Part shown: one piece after another, positions 15,688-24,192 of the stretch
How the letters are laid out: each line of letters begins with the position of its first letter
How positions within the stretch are numbered: position 1 is the first letter of the stretch
Origin: Streptomyces sp. S465
GTDB taxonomy: Bacteria; Actinomycetota; Actinomycetes; Streptomycetales; Streptomycetaceae
Assembly: GCF_026898115.1 (NCBI RefSeq)
Contig: NZ_CP114036.1
Span: 5,822,001 to 5,886,000, forward strand
Reading direction: 5' to 3'
DNA: 64,000 nucleotides
Notes under the pieces: model-generated
Seen by the model: only the letters and a program-made list of their open reading frames with translations
Database searches by the model: none
Told to the model about the DNA's origin: nothing
Translations under genes and position numbers: made by a program

Positions 15688-16454
15688 CCGACCCCGCCGC
15701 TGCCCCGCCATCGCTCCAGGTGTCCGGTCTGGCCTACGCATACCCCGACGGCCATCAGGCCCTCTTCGGCGTCGACCTGACCGTGGCCCGCGGCGAGCGC
15801 GTCGCCCTGCTCGGTCCCAACGGCGCCGGCAAGACCACCCTCGTGCTGCACCTCAACGGCATCCTTACGGCGGGCGCCGGGACGGTCACGGTCGCCGGAC
15901 TGCCGGTGGCGAAGGCGCATCTGGCCGAGATCCGCCGCCGGGTGGGCATCGTCTTCCAGGACCCGGACGACCAGCTGTTCATGCCGACCGTGCGCGAGGA
16001 CGTGGCCTTCGGCCCGGCCGCGGCCGGGATACGCGGCCCCGAGCTGGAGGAACGGGTGCGGCGCGCCCTGGAGCGGGTCGGGATGGCGGAGTTCGCCGAC
16101 CGGCCGCCGCACCACCTCTCCTTCGGGCAGCGGCGGCGGGTGGCCGTGGCGACCGTGCTGGCCATGGAGCCGGAGATCCTGGTCCTGGACGAGCCCTCGT
16201 CCAACCTCGACCCGGCCTCGCGCCGCGAACTCGCCGACATCCTGCGGTCCCTGGAGGTGACCGTGCTGATGGTCACCCACGACCTGCCGTACGCGCTGGA
16301 GCTGTGCCCGCGCTCCGTGGTGCTCAGCGGCGGGGTGATCGCGGCGGACGGCGGGACGCAGGAGCTGCTGTGCGACGAGGAGCTGATGCGCGAGCACCGG
16401 CTGGAGCTGCCGTTCGGCTTCGACCCCCGCTCGGTGACCGTTCCGGTGCGGTGA
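15684..16454 (+). CDS. ECF transporter ATPase (CbiO/NikO)
   Basis: A 256-residue ABC ATPase. Walker A 'GPNGAGKT' (44-51), Q-loop Gln92 in 'FQDPDDQLF', signature 'LSFGQ' (145-149, Phe replacing the usual first Gly, common in CbiO proteins), Walker B 'ILVLDE' (165-170) and the H-loop His199. One gene means a homodimer would drive the transporter. The stop codon lies inside a 17-bp tandem repeat that runs past the gene end. Confidence 0.92.
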   Translation: MTDPAAAPPSLQVSGLAYAYPDGHQALFGVDLTVARGERVALLGPNGAGKTTLVLHLNGILTAGAGTVTVAGLPVAKAHLAEIRRRVGIVFQDPDDQLFMPTVREDVAFGPAAAGIRGPELEERVRRALERVGMAEFADRPPHHLSFGQRRRVAVATVLAMEPEILVLDEPSSNLDPASRRELADILRSLEVTVLMVTHDLPYALELCPRSVVLSGGVIAADGGTQELLCDEELMREHRLELPFGFDPRSVTVPVR

Positions 16455-16495
16455 CCGTCCTGGTGCGGTGACCGTTCCGGCGCGGTGACCGGTGG
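16432..16495. repeat. 17-bp tandem repeat across a gene end
   Basis: Units at 16432-16448, 16449-16465, 16466-16482 and a partial unit to about 16495, consensus cggtgaccgttccggtg. The unit carries a TGA; the ATPase stop codon lies in the second copy. Confidence 0.8.
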
Positions 16496-16575
16496 TCGAA
16501 CCGCCGCAGGCGGTCGGCACCGGGGCGGTCGGCCGGAGCAGCCGCCGTTACGCGCCTCCCGCCGTTGCCCCGCCG

Positions 16576-17898
16576 CTACCCCTCCCGCGCCGCCAGACTC
16601 GCCCGTACCGCCCGCACCAGCGCCTGCGCACGCGGGTCCGCGGTGACACCGCGCCGCATGCCGTTGGTGACGTAGGCGAAGCCGATGCGCGCCTCCGGGT
16701 CGGCGAAGGCGAGGGAGCCGCCGCGCCCCGGGTGGCCGAAGGAACCCGGCCCCAGCATCGGGCAGGCCGGGCCGTGCAGCATGTAGCCGAGACCGAACCG
16801 GGTGCCGACGACCAGGACCTCGTCCGGCCCCGCGGACTCCTCCGTACGGGCCATCGTCAGCGTCGCCGGGGCGAAGAGCCTGCCCCCCGAGCGGGCCGTA
16901 CGGGCCGAGGGCAGCGGGCCGATCAGCGCCGCGTAGAAGCGGGCCAGCGCCTCGGCCGTCGCCACCCCGCCCGAGGCGGGCAGCTCGGCGGCGAGATACG
17001 CGGGGTCGTTCTCGTCCGGCATCGGGGTGATCGCGGCGAACGCCCGCCGGGTCAGCGACTCGGGGTCCTGGTACGCCTCGGCGACCGACCGCTTGGGGCG
17101 CAGCCGCAGCCCCTGGGCGGCGGGCGCGGTGGGAGCCTCCACCGCCGCGATCCGGCCGACCCGGCCCCGCTGCTCCTCGGGCAGCCCGAGCCACAGATCG
17201 AGCCCGAGCGGACGGGCGATCTCCTCGGCGATCCAGCGCCCGATGGTCCGCCCGGTGACCCTGCGCACCAGCTCGCTCAGCAGCCAGCTGTACGTCTGGG
17301 CGTGGTAGCCGTGCGCCGTACCGGGCTCCCACACGGGCCGCTGGGCGGCCACGGCCAGCGGCCCGGATATGCCGTCGATGGCCTCCTCGGGGGTCAGGGG
17401 GGTGTCGAGGACGGGCACGCCGGTGCGGTGCGCGAGCAGATGCCGCACCAGCACCCGCTCCTTGCCGCCCGCCTTGAACTCCGGCCAGTAGGTGCTGACC
17501 CGGCCGTCCAGGTCCAGCTGACCGCGCTGATGCAGCAACAGCGGCACGGCGGCGGCGACGCCCTTGGTGACCGACCGGACGACCTGGGCGGTGTCCTGGG
17601 TCCAGGGCTCACGGCCGCCTCCCCCGCCGGCCGCCCCGGAGCCCTCGGAGGTCCCAGAGCCCCCGGAGCCCTCGGAGGTCCCGGAAGCCTCGGTATCGCC
17701 GGGGTCCCCGGGGCCGTCGCCGTCGGGGGTCTTCGTACCGCCCCACAGGTCGACGACCTTCTCGCCCTCCCGGTACAGGACCACGGCGGCGCCGCGCTCG
17801 CCGTGCCGGGTGAAGTTCGCCGCGAAAGCGTCCCGGACCGGTTCGAAACCGTCGGCCACCGTGCCCTGGACGTCCACCACTGTTCCGACTCCCGCCAT
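16576..17898 (-). CDS. Serine beta-lactamase-like hydrolase (family VIII esterase type)
   Basis: A 440-residue protein of the class C beta-lactamase/esterase fold. The S-x-x-K nucleophile is 'SVTK' (109-112), the second motif Tyr is in 'HGYHAQTY' (about 198), and a HxG-like 'FGHPGRGG' occurs near residue 387. A Gly/Ser/Glu-rich insert (about 59-96) interrupts the domain and is encoded by imperfect repeats (about 17630-17700). No signal peptide is evident, so a cytoplasmic esterase is more likely than a resistance enzyme. An AAGGAG lies 24 nt upstream of the ATG, too far to be certain. Confidence 0.82.
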   Translation of the reverse strand: MAGVGTVVDVQGTVADGFEPVRDAFAANFTRHGERGAAVVLYREGEKVVDLWGGTKTPDGDGPGDPGDTEASGTSEGSGGSGTSEGSGAAGGGGGREPWTQDTAQVVRSVTKGVAAAVPLLLHQRGQLDLDGRVSTYWPEFKAGGKERVLVRHLLAHRTGVPVLDTPLTPEEAIDGISGPLAVAAQRPVWEPGTAHGYHAQTYSWLLSELVRRVTGRTIGRWIAEEIARPLGLDLWLGLPEEQRGRVGRIAAVEAPTAPAAQGLRLRPKRSVAEAYQDPESLTRRAFAAITPMPDENDPAYLAAELPASGGVATAEALARFYAALIGPLPSARTARSGGRLFAPATLTMARTEESAGPDEVLVVGTRFGLGYMLHGPACPMLGPGSFGHPGRGGSLAFADPEARIGFAYVTNGMRRGVTADPRAQALVRAVRASLAAREG

Positions 17899-18052
17899 GC
17901 CGACCCGAGCGTGTGCTGTGTTTCTCCTTATGGTGCAACGTTCCGCGGGTGAGGATCATGCCGGGGCCGGGCAGGATCTCCGGCGGACGCGCCGCCATGG
18001 GGCGGCGGCGCTCCGGAGCCGATAGGCCAGAGCCGACCAAAAGGGGCACAGG

Positions 18053-18853
18053 GTGCGGAGATTCGAGGGCTACGCGGTCATGCTCACCGGCGCGGGGCGC
18101 GGCATCGGGGAGGTGACCGCCCGCCGCTTCGCCGACGAGGGCGCCCGGGTGCTGATCACCGACCTGGACGGTGAACGGGCCGCGAAGGCCGCCGAATCCA
18201 TACGGGCGGACGGCGGCGCGGCCGAGTCGCTGGGCTGCGACGTGGCCCGGCGAGCGGACGTCGAGGCGGCCGTGGCGCACGCCGTAAGGAGCTTCGGAAG
18301 GCTGGACGTCCTGGTCAACAGCGCCCACTCATGCCATGCCGACACCCCGCTGTTCGAGGACCAGCCGGACGACGAGTGGCAGCAGGACATCGATGTCACC
18401 CTCGGCGGCGCCTTCCGCTGCTCCCGCGCCGCGCTGCCGCATCTGGCCGCCGCGGACGGCCGGGGCGCGATCGTCAACGTCGGTTCGGTCAACGGCATAC
18501 AGGACTTCGGCAACCATGCCTACAGCGCCGCCAAGGCGGGCCTGGGCAGCCTCACCCGCACGCTGTCCGCCCACGCCGCCGGGCGCGGCGTCCGCGTCAA
18601 CCTCGTGGCCCCCGGCACGATCCGCACCCCCGGCTGGGACGGCCGGGAGGACACCCTGCGCCGTGCCGCCCAGGTCTATCCCCTCGGCCGGGTCGGCGAA
18701 CCCAGCGACATCGCCGCCGCCATCACCTTCCTGGCCTCCTCGGACGCCGCCTGGATCACCGGGGTCACCCTCCCCGTGGACGGCGGCATCACGACCACGA
18801 ACGTGGCGGTGCGCAGGGCCTTCGGTCATGTGGCGACGCCGAGCGAGACGTAG
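18053..18853 (+). CDS. Short-chain dehydrogenase/reductase (FabG-like)
   Basis: A 266-residue classical SDR: 'TGAGRGIG' (12-19), catalytic Ser145 and 'YSAAK' (Tyr157, Lys161), and the conserved C-terminal 'VDGG' region. The usual N-N-A-G motif reads 'NSAH' (89-92), an uncommon variant. The GTG start follows aagggg by 7 nt. Its last 28 bp overlap the convergent caspase-fusion gene. It is divergent from the beta-lactamase-like gene; no pathway partner is adjacent, so the substrate is unknown. Confidence 0.85.
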   Translation: MRRFEGYAVMLTGAGRGIGEVTARRFADEGARVLITDLDGERAAKAAESIRADGGAAESLGCDVARRADVEAAVAHAVRSFGRLDVLVNSAHSCHADTPLFEDQPDDEWQQDIDVTLGGAFRCSRAALPHLAAADGRGAIVNVGSVNGIQDFGNHAYSAAKAGLGSLTRTLSAHAAGRGVRVNLVAPGTIRTPGWDGREDTLRRAAQVYPLGRVGEPSDIAAAITFLASSDAAWITGVTLPVDGGITTTNVAVRRAFGHVATPSET

Positions 18854-21654
18854 TCGTAAAGGCCCCCGTAGGGTTCGCTCGCATAGACGTTGGTCAGCCG
18901 GGAGCCGCGCCAGACCGTGCTCTTCTGGAACAGGATGGGCAGATACGCGGCGGACTCGGAAACCCGCCGATTGGCCGCCCTGTAGTCCTTCTCGGCCTTG
19001 GCCGGGTCCTGTTCGGCGATCGCCTTGTCGAAGAGGTCGTCGACCGTGGGGTCGTCCAGCTCCCCGAGATTGATATTGGCGGATTGCGAGATGAAACGGC
19101 TGTCGACGAGCGGCTGGAGAAAACCCTGACCGGTGGGGAAGTCGGGGAGCCACCGGGAGATGACGATGCCGTAGCCCTCCTTCTCCACGGTCGCGGGCGA
19201 GCCCACCGTTTCGTAGTAGTCATTGCCGTCGATCTGCTCGATACGGGCGTCGATTCCGACCTTCCCCAGTGAGGACTGGAGCGACTCGGCGACGGCCAGC
19301 TCGGCGGGGCGGGTGTTGCGCACCGCGATGGTGGTCGTGAACCCGTTCGACTCTCCGCACGCCGCCAGTTCCTGCTTCGCCTTGGCGGTGTCCGGCTTCC
19401 CGTTGTTGTCGAGCTTCTCGTACGGGTCGTAGGAGGAATCGGAGCCCGCGATGGTGGGCGGAAGCATATGGGGCGCGATGGCGCCGCTCTGCGTTCCGCC
19501 GGCGGCGGTCCGCAGGTTCTCCATGTCCGCCGCGTAGATGACCGCTTTACGGCAGTGCAGGTTTTGCAGGGGTTCGACGGAGCGGGGGAAGGCGGCGAAC
19601 AGGAGCCCTCCGGTGTACGGGTTGTCCAGCCGGGCCCGGAGGTCGCGGCTGTTCCGGGCCTGTGCGAGGGCGGCGTCGGTGAGTCCGGTGGACGTCAGGT
19701 CCAGGTCGTAGGTGCCGGAGAACAGGGCCTGCGCCCGCACCTCGGCGTTGTCTTCGAAATTCACCGTGATCCGGTCGGGAAGGGCGGTCCGGACCGGGTC
19801 GGAGGACTGGTTCCACTTGTCGTTGCGGATCAGCTCCAGCGACTTGCCCGGCGTGTAGGAGCCGAATCTGTACGGCCCCGAGGAGAACGGCTTGTTCTGG
19901 TATTTGCTTCCGGTGTCCTTGTCCCTTTTGACGGGTGAGCCGGCCGGCATCGCGAGCATGCGCTCGAAGTCGCCGTTGGGCTTGGGGAGTTCGAAGACGA
20001 TGGTTTTGTCGTCCGGCGTCCGAATGGCCTTCAGGCCCAGCTTGTCCTTGGCGGTGTCCTTGTACGGCCCCTTGTAGGTGTGGCCGGGGTCGAGCACCTG
20101 CTGGAGATAGGTCGGGCCGCCGGAAATCGGGTCGGTGGCCCAGATCCGCTCGATGCCGTATTTGATGTCCTTGGACGTGATCTCGGTGCCGTCCTCCCAG
20201 GTGATTCCGTCGCGCAGGGTGTAGGTGTAGGTCTTGCCGCTGTCGGTCACCTCGGCCGTCTTCTCCGCGAGGTCCCCGACCAGTTCGGTGCCCTTCTCGC
20301 CGGGCTTGGGGGCGTAGGTGACCAGTTGGCGGGCGTAGTAGCGGGAGAAGTTCCAGATGGAGCCGAAATAGGTGCGCTGCGGGTCCCATGAGTCCGCGTC
20401 GCTTCCGCTGACGAACTTCAGCGTCCCGCCCTTTTTCTTCGAGGCGTTGACGACATCCTTGGCCGCGGCGTCGTACCCGGCGATGGGGCCCGGTGCCGGG
20501 GTGCCGGACGACTCCGACTGCTGCCGGCCGGAGCGGTCCTCGGGGGAGCCGTCGTCCTTCATCCACGACGTCGCCAGGGGGATGCCCGCGGCCACCAGGG
20601 CGACGAAGAGCGCTCCCGCCAGCCCGTAGCGGACGGCCCGCCGGCGGCCCGGCGAGACGCCGTTGGGGGAGGGGGCCGGGGCGGACGACGGCAGGGCCAC
20701 CGGCGACCAGGTGGGCCTCGGCGGTACGGCGGACGGTCGGGTGGGCTCCGGGGCCGGTTCGTGGCCGTCCGCGGACGGCGCGGGAACGAGCGGCGGTTCG
20801 TACGGCGGGGGCGGGGGCGGAGGCGTCCGGGCGGGTTCGTGGCGATACGGCCGCGGCGCGGGTTCCGGGACCGGTGCGGCGTCGTACGGCGGGGGCGGCG
20901 GGCCGAAGCCGGGCGGGATCCACGCCGCGTTGCGGGTCAGGGCGAGTCCGCCGGCCGTATTGCGGTCGCGCTTCTGCGGCAGCGGCCGCCCCTTCGCCCG
21001 CAGCGCCGCGTACACCTGCGCGTAGACCGTGTCCAGGTCCAGGAACTCCGGCCCGCCCGGCACCCCTTCGCGTAGCAGCCGCAGCAGTTCGCCGGTGAAG
21101 GCCGTATGGGGCTCACCGGGCGGGGCGAGCGCGAAGCTGGTGTCGGGGACGGAGGCCAGCAGATAGGTGCCCTCGATCTCCACCTGGCTGATCACCGCCT
21201 CGGCGCCCGCCGCGCTCATGAAGCCGAGCACCCGTCCGCTGAAGCAGCAGTCGAGCAGCATCACCTGGCGGGCGGCCCGCCCGTCCAGCACCACATCGCG
21301 CAGCGTGCCGTAAGGCAGTCCGGTGTAGGAGCGGTGCGGTATGGACCCGGTCAGCCCCAGGAAGAGCTCGCCGCGGCGCGGTTCCACGAGACCGTGTCCC
21401 GCGAAGTACACCAGCAGGGTGTCCGTGGCCTCCTCGGCCGCGGTCCTTACGGCTTCGAGGACCTCCACGGCGGTGGTGGGGTCCTCGATCACCGTGCAGT
21501 GTACGGGTGCCAGCCCCCATGAACGCGGGGCGCACAGGGCGGCGGCCAGCGCGCTCAGGTTGTTGGCCACCGCCGGGATCCGCTCCAGATGGGCGTAGCG
21601 GCTGGTGCCGATGAGCACCGCGCGGGTGGCGGCCGGGTCGGGCAACACGGTCAC
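18826..21654 (-). CDS. Caspase-like protease fused through a TM helix to a family-5 solute-binding protein
   Basis: 942 residues in four parts. 1-245: caspase-like C14 domain with catalytic His87 ('YFAGHG') and Cys137 ('LLDCCFSG'). About 250-335: Pro-rich linker. About 343-364: one membrane helix preceded by 'GRRRAVRYG', placing the caspase inside and the rest outside. About 400-942: a complete peptide/nickel-type (SBP_bac_5) binding protein, for example 'GGTLKFVSGSDADSWDPQ' and 'YTYTLRDGITWEDG'. The GTG overlaps the EACC1-like stop (GTGA), so the two are coupled. No ABC permease or ATPase genes are nearby, so the binding module probably senses rather than transports. The SDR gene overlaps its 3' end. 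Confidence 0.9.
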   Translation of the reverse strand: MTVLPDPAATRAVLIGTSRYAHLERIPAVANNLSALAAALCAPRSWGLAPVHCTVIEDPTTAVEVLEAVRTAAEEATDTLLVYFAGHGLVEPRRGELFLGLTGSIPHRSYTGLPYGTLRDVVLDGRAARQVMLLDCCFSGRVLGFMSAAGAEAVISQVEIEGTYLLASVPDTSFALAPPGEPHTAFTGELLRLLREGVPGGPEFLDLDTVYAQVYAALRAKGRPLPQKRDRNTAGGLALTRNAAWIPPGFGPPPPPYDAAPVPEPAPRPYRHEPARTPPPPPPPYEPPLVPAPSADGHEPAPEPTRPSAVPPRPTWSPVALPSSAPAPSPNGVSPGRRRAVRYGLAGALFVALVAAGIPLATSWMKDDGSPEDRSGRQQSESSGTPAPGPIAGYDAAAKDVVNASKKKGGTLKFVSGSDADSWDPQRTYFGSIWNFSRYYARQLVTYAPKPGEKGTELVGDLAEKTAEVTDSGKTYTYTLRDGITWEDGTEITSKDIKYGIERIWATDPISGGPTYLQQVLDPGHTYKGPYKDTAKDKLGLKAIRTPDDKTIVFELPKPNGDFERMLAMPAGSPVKRDKDTGSKYQNKPFSSGPYRFGSYTPGKSLELIRNDKWNQSSDPVRTALPDRITVNFEDNAEVRAQALFSGTYDLDLTSTGLTDAALAQARNSRDLRARLDNPYTGGLLFAAFPRSVEPLQNLHCRKAVIYAADMENLRTAAGGTQSGAIAPHMLPPTIAGSDSSYDPYEKLDNNGKPDTAKAKQELAACGESNGFTTTIAVRNTRPAELAVAESLQSSLGKVGIDARIEQIDGNDYYETVGSPATVEKEGYGIVISRWLPDFPTGQGFLQPLVDSRFISQSANINLGELDDPTVDDLFDKAIAEQDPAKAEKDYRAANRRVSESAAYLPILFQKSTVWRGSRLTNVYASEPYGGLYDYVSLGVAT

Positions 21655-22100
21655 GGCCGGCGCCCTTCCCCGCCGTCGGGCTCCCGTTCCCCTTCCGGTT
21701 CGGGGGCGGCCGGTTCGGGGGCGGCCGGTTCGGGGGCGGAGGCATCCGGTTCCGCTTCGGGCGCGGACGGGCGCTGGAGCGCGTCGATCAGGCGCCGCAC
21801 GTCTTCGTCGCCGCCGCCGTCGAGGGAGACCGTAAGGTCACCGCGGCGCACGGTGATCCGCCGGGCGTGCGGGCGCGTCTGCCGCCAGGTGGACAGCGCC
21901 AGCGCGAAGGAGGCCGCGCTCCAGGCGTTGTCGGTGACCAGTTGCAGCACATCGGTGAGCACGCCCATCTGGCCGGGCGCCGGAGCGGCCCGGACCAGCT
22001 CCACGCGCGCGCCGCGGCGCGTGTCCGGGTCCCGTCTCAGCCAGTCGTGGAGCGAGCGCAGCTCCGCCTCCCCGCCGCTCACCGCGATGTCGATCCGCAC
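21651..22100 (-). CDS. EACC1-type effector-associated component
   Basis: A 149-residue protein. The first 105 residues form a compact alpha/beta domain ('RIDIAVSGGEAELRSLHDWL', then 'RRITVRRGDLTVSLDGG') matching my recollection of EACC1, the effector-associated constant component described with caspase or trypsin-like effectors in multicellular bacteria. The tail is Ala/Pro/Glu-rich, partly from three 15-bp repeats (21696-21740). The GTG at 22100 has aaggggggc just upstream; an upstream ATG would add 39 Cys/Arg-rich residues and looks spurious. It is followed without a gap by the caspase fusion. The family call is from pattern and context. Confidence 0.72.
   Translation of the reverse strand: MRIDIAVSGGEAELRSLHDWLRRDPDTRRGARVELVRAAPAPGQMGVLTDVLQLVTDNAWSAASFALALSTWRQTRPHARRITVRRGDLTVSLDGGGDEDVRRLIDALQRPSAPEAEPDASAPEPAAPEPAAPEPEGEREPDGGEGRRP
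21696..21740. repeat. 15-bp tandem repeat x3 in EACC1-like gene
   Basis: Three near-identical units of cggttcgggggcggc (21696-21710, 21711-21725, 21726-21740). They encode the A-A-P-E-P repeats in the C-terminal tail. Confidence 0.8.
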
Positions 22101-22220
22101 CAAGCCCCCCTTGTGACGACAGTGCCGACAGAGCCCCGATTCTTTCCTACCCGGAGCCTCTCCGCAGGAGCAACGGATCAACGAAGCACCGATCACGGAG
22201 CGCCGGTCACGGGGCATGCG

Positions 22221-23144
22221 TCAACCGGCGTGCAGCATCAGCCCGATGCCCACCACCAGCAGACCCGCCGCCGCGATCCTGGGACCGCCGAACCGCTCCT
22301 TGAAGAACAGCGCCCCGATGCCCGCGCCCACGATGATCGACGATTCGCGCAGCGCCGCGATCGGTGCCAGTTCGGCTCGCGTCTGGGCCCACAGGACCAG
22401 GCCGTAGGCGAAGACCGACAGCAGCCCGCCGAGCAGGCCGCGCGCCGCGACCGGACGCAGCTGCCGCAGGAGCGCACCGCGCCGGATCGTCAGGGCGCAG
22501 GCGGGGATGGCGATGCCCTCCAGAATCATCAGCCAGGCGATATAGCCGAGCGCGCTGCCGGAGGCGCGCACGCCCAGACCGTCCACGACGGTGTACGCGG
22601 CGATGGACAGCCCGGTGGCGATGGCGGCCGTAAGGGCGAGCCACTGGGGCGCGCCCCCGCCACCTCCGCCCCTCTCCCCGGTCTCCGCTCCCTGCCCGGC
22701 CGCCCCGATCCCCTCGGGCGCGGGACGCCGGGAGCCCCGGATGCCCCACAGCGCCACGCCCACCAGCCCCGCCGAGGCCAGCGCGATCCCCGCCGCCTGC
22801 CAGTGGTCCGGCCGCTCGCCGACGAAGACCGCGGCGGCCACGGTCACCACCAGCGGTGCGGTGCCGCGTGCGATGGGATACATCTGGCCGAAGTCGCCCA
22901 GCTGGAACGAGCGCATGAGCAGCAGCTGATAGACCACGTGGATGGCCACGGAGGCCAGCAGATACGGCCAGGCGTCCGCCTTGGGCAGGGGGGTGAACGG
23001 CGCCAGCGCCAGTCCGCACAGCGTCCCGCCGCCGCCCACCAGGGTGAAGGCGAGCAGCTGGTCCCTGATGCCGTGCGCGATGGCGTTCCAGCTCGCGTGG
23101 GTGACGGCCGCGATGAGCACCGCGACCGCGACGACCGGGGTCAC
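22221..23144 (-). CDS. EamA family (DMT) permease
   Basis: A 307-residue membrane protein with ten hydrophobic segments in two EamA halves ('VAVAVLIAAVTHASWNAIAH' opens the first, 'IATGLSIAAYTVVDGLG' the second), separated by a Gly/Glu-rich loop (about 148-168). DMT permeases export amino acids or other metabolites. The GTG start overlaps the stop of the YbaK-like gene (GTGA), so the two are coupled, perhaps linking amino-acid export to tRNA editing. Substrate unknown. Confidence 0.88.
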   Translation of the reverse strand: MTPVVAVAVLIAAVTHASWNAIAHGIRDQLLAFTLVGGGGTLCGLALAPFTPLPKADAWPYLLASVAIHVVYQLLLMRSFQLGDFGQMYPIARGTAPLVVTVAAAVFVGERPDHWQAAGIALASAGLVGVALWGIRGSRRPAPEGIGAAGQGAETGERGGGGGGAPQWLALTAAIATGLSIAAYTVVDGLGVRASGSALGYIAWLMILEGIAIPACALTIRRGALLRQLRPVAARGLLGGLLSVFAYGLVLWAQTRAELAPIAALRESSIIVGAGIGALFFKERFGGPRIAAAGLLVVGIGLMLHAG

Positions 23145-23680
23145 GCGGAGCGCTCGCGCACATCCACCACAGCGCCCTCGGCATGCGCGATCAGCGTCTT
23201 GGGAGCGAGCGGGAAGACGGTGTGCGGGGTGCCGGCCGCGGCCCATACGGTCTCGTGGTCCAGCAGCCGGCGGTCGGCCAGGACGCGGGTACGGGTGCGG
23301 TGGCCGAAGGGCGGCACCCCGCCGATGGCGTAGCCGGTGGTCTCGCGCACCAGCGCCGCGTTCGCCCGGCGGACGCTTCCGGCGCCCAGCTCCTGCCGTA
23401 CGAGTTCGACGTCGACCCGCGAGGCCCCGTCCATCAGCACCACCACCGGCTGCCCGTCCGCCTCGAAGACCAGCGACTTGACGATCTGGCTCAGTTCACA
23501 GCCGATGGCCGCGGCGGCCTCGGCGGCGGTGCGGGTGGCATCGGGGAAGCGGCGCACCTCGACGTCCAGGCCGAGCTCGCGCAGGGCCTCGGCGAACCGG
23601 GGGTGGGCCATGGTGCCGGCGGAGGCGGGGGTCTCAGCGGTGGCGGGGGTCTCAGACGTGTCAGGGATGGGGTTGGCCAT
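23141..23680 (-). CDS. YbaK/EbsC family (aminoacyl-tRNA deacylase-like) protein
   Basis: A 179-residue protein resembling the prolyl-tRNA editing domain that hydrolyses mischarged tRNA. Family features: 'CELSQIVKSLVFEADGQPVV' with the conserved Lys, and 'TGYAIGGVPPFGH', the substrate-pocket GxxPPxG loop. Residues 1-23 are a Pro/Thr/Ala repeat ('SETPATAETPASAG') not seen in most homologues; a start at Met24 (position 23611) would remove it. Neither start has a clear ribosome site. It is first in a two-gene operon with the EamA permease. Confidence 0.85.
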   Translation of the reverse strand: MANPIPDTSETPATAETPASAGTMAHPRFAEALRELGLDVEVRRFPDATRTAAEAAAAIGCELSQIVKSLVFEADGQPVVVLMDGASRVDVELVRQELGAGSVRRANAALVRETTGYAIGGVPPFGHRTRTRVLADRRLLDHETVWAAAGTPHTVFPLAPKTLIAHAEGAVVDVRERSA

Positions 23681-23779
23681 GGGCCGACGCTATCGACGGG
23701 CCCGCGGCCCGCGCCAGGACATTTCCCTGGCCGCACCAGCGTTCAAGAACTCGGCGGGCGGCCCGGAGAGGATCGGGCC

Positions 23780-24175
23780 ATGGATACGAGACCCGTCAAT
23801 ATCGACGAGGCGCTGGCCTCCTTCGACGATGTCTACAGCCCGCGGATCGTGGCCCGGATGAACGACTACGACGTCCGGATCGCCCATACGCTCGGCGAGC
23901 ACGTCTGGCACGCCCACGATGACACCGACGAGTTCTTCCTGGTCCTCGACGGCCGCTTCGACATCGCGCTCAGGGACGCCGACGGCACCGAGACGACGGT
24001 CGTGCTGCACAAGGGCGACACGTTCGTGGTCCCCCGGGGCACCGAGCACAAGCCGTCCTCCCCGGGCGGGTCGGTCCTGATGTTCGAGCCCTCGGGGACC
24101 AGTTCGACCGGGGACCGCCACGACGGCGAGATCCCCGATCACGTGGACAGCACCACCGGCCACGCGCTCGGCTGA
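23780..24175 (+). CDS. Cupin domain protein
   Basis: A 131-residue single-domain cupin. Motif 1 is 'HVWHAHDDTDEFFLVLDG' with the metal ligands H-x-H-x4-E, and motif 2 is 'GDTFVVPRGTEHKP', so a metal centre is likely intact. The ATG follows ggagagg. Small cupins of this type are found as mannose-6-phosphate isomerase-like or dioxygenase-like enzymes; the reaction cannot be assigned. It is transcribed alone and ends at a strong terminator. Confidence 0.88.
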   Translation: MDTRPVNIDEALASFDDVYSPRIVARMNDYDVRIAHTLGEHVWHAHDDTDEFFLVLDGRFDIALRDADGTETTVVLHKGDTFVVPRGTEHKPSSPGGSVLMFEPSGTSSTGDRHDGEIPDHVDSTTGHALG

Positions 24176-24192
24176 ATCCCGCGGAACGCGAA

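Noticed and set aside
16432..16495. CRISPR-like repeats
   Set aside because: The units are directly adjacent with no spacers; same for the other tandem arrays in the window.
16576..17898. Beta-lactamase resistance gene
   Set aside because: S-x-x-K fold present, but no signal peptide and motifs fit family VIII esterases better.
22101..22217. N-terminal extension of the EACC1-like gene with four Cys
   Set aside because: Looks like a zinc knuckle, but the GTG at 22100 has a strong ribosome site, the extension has none, and it would cross the likely promoter.
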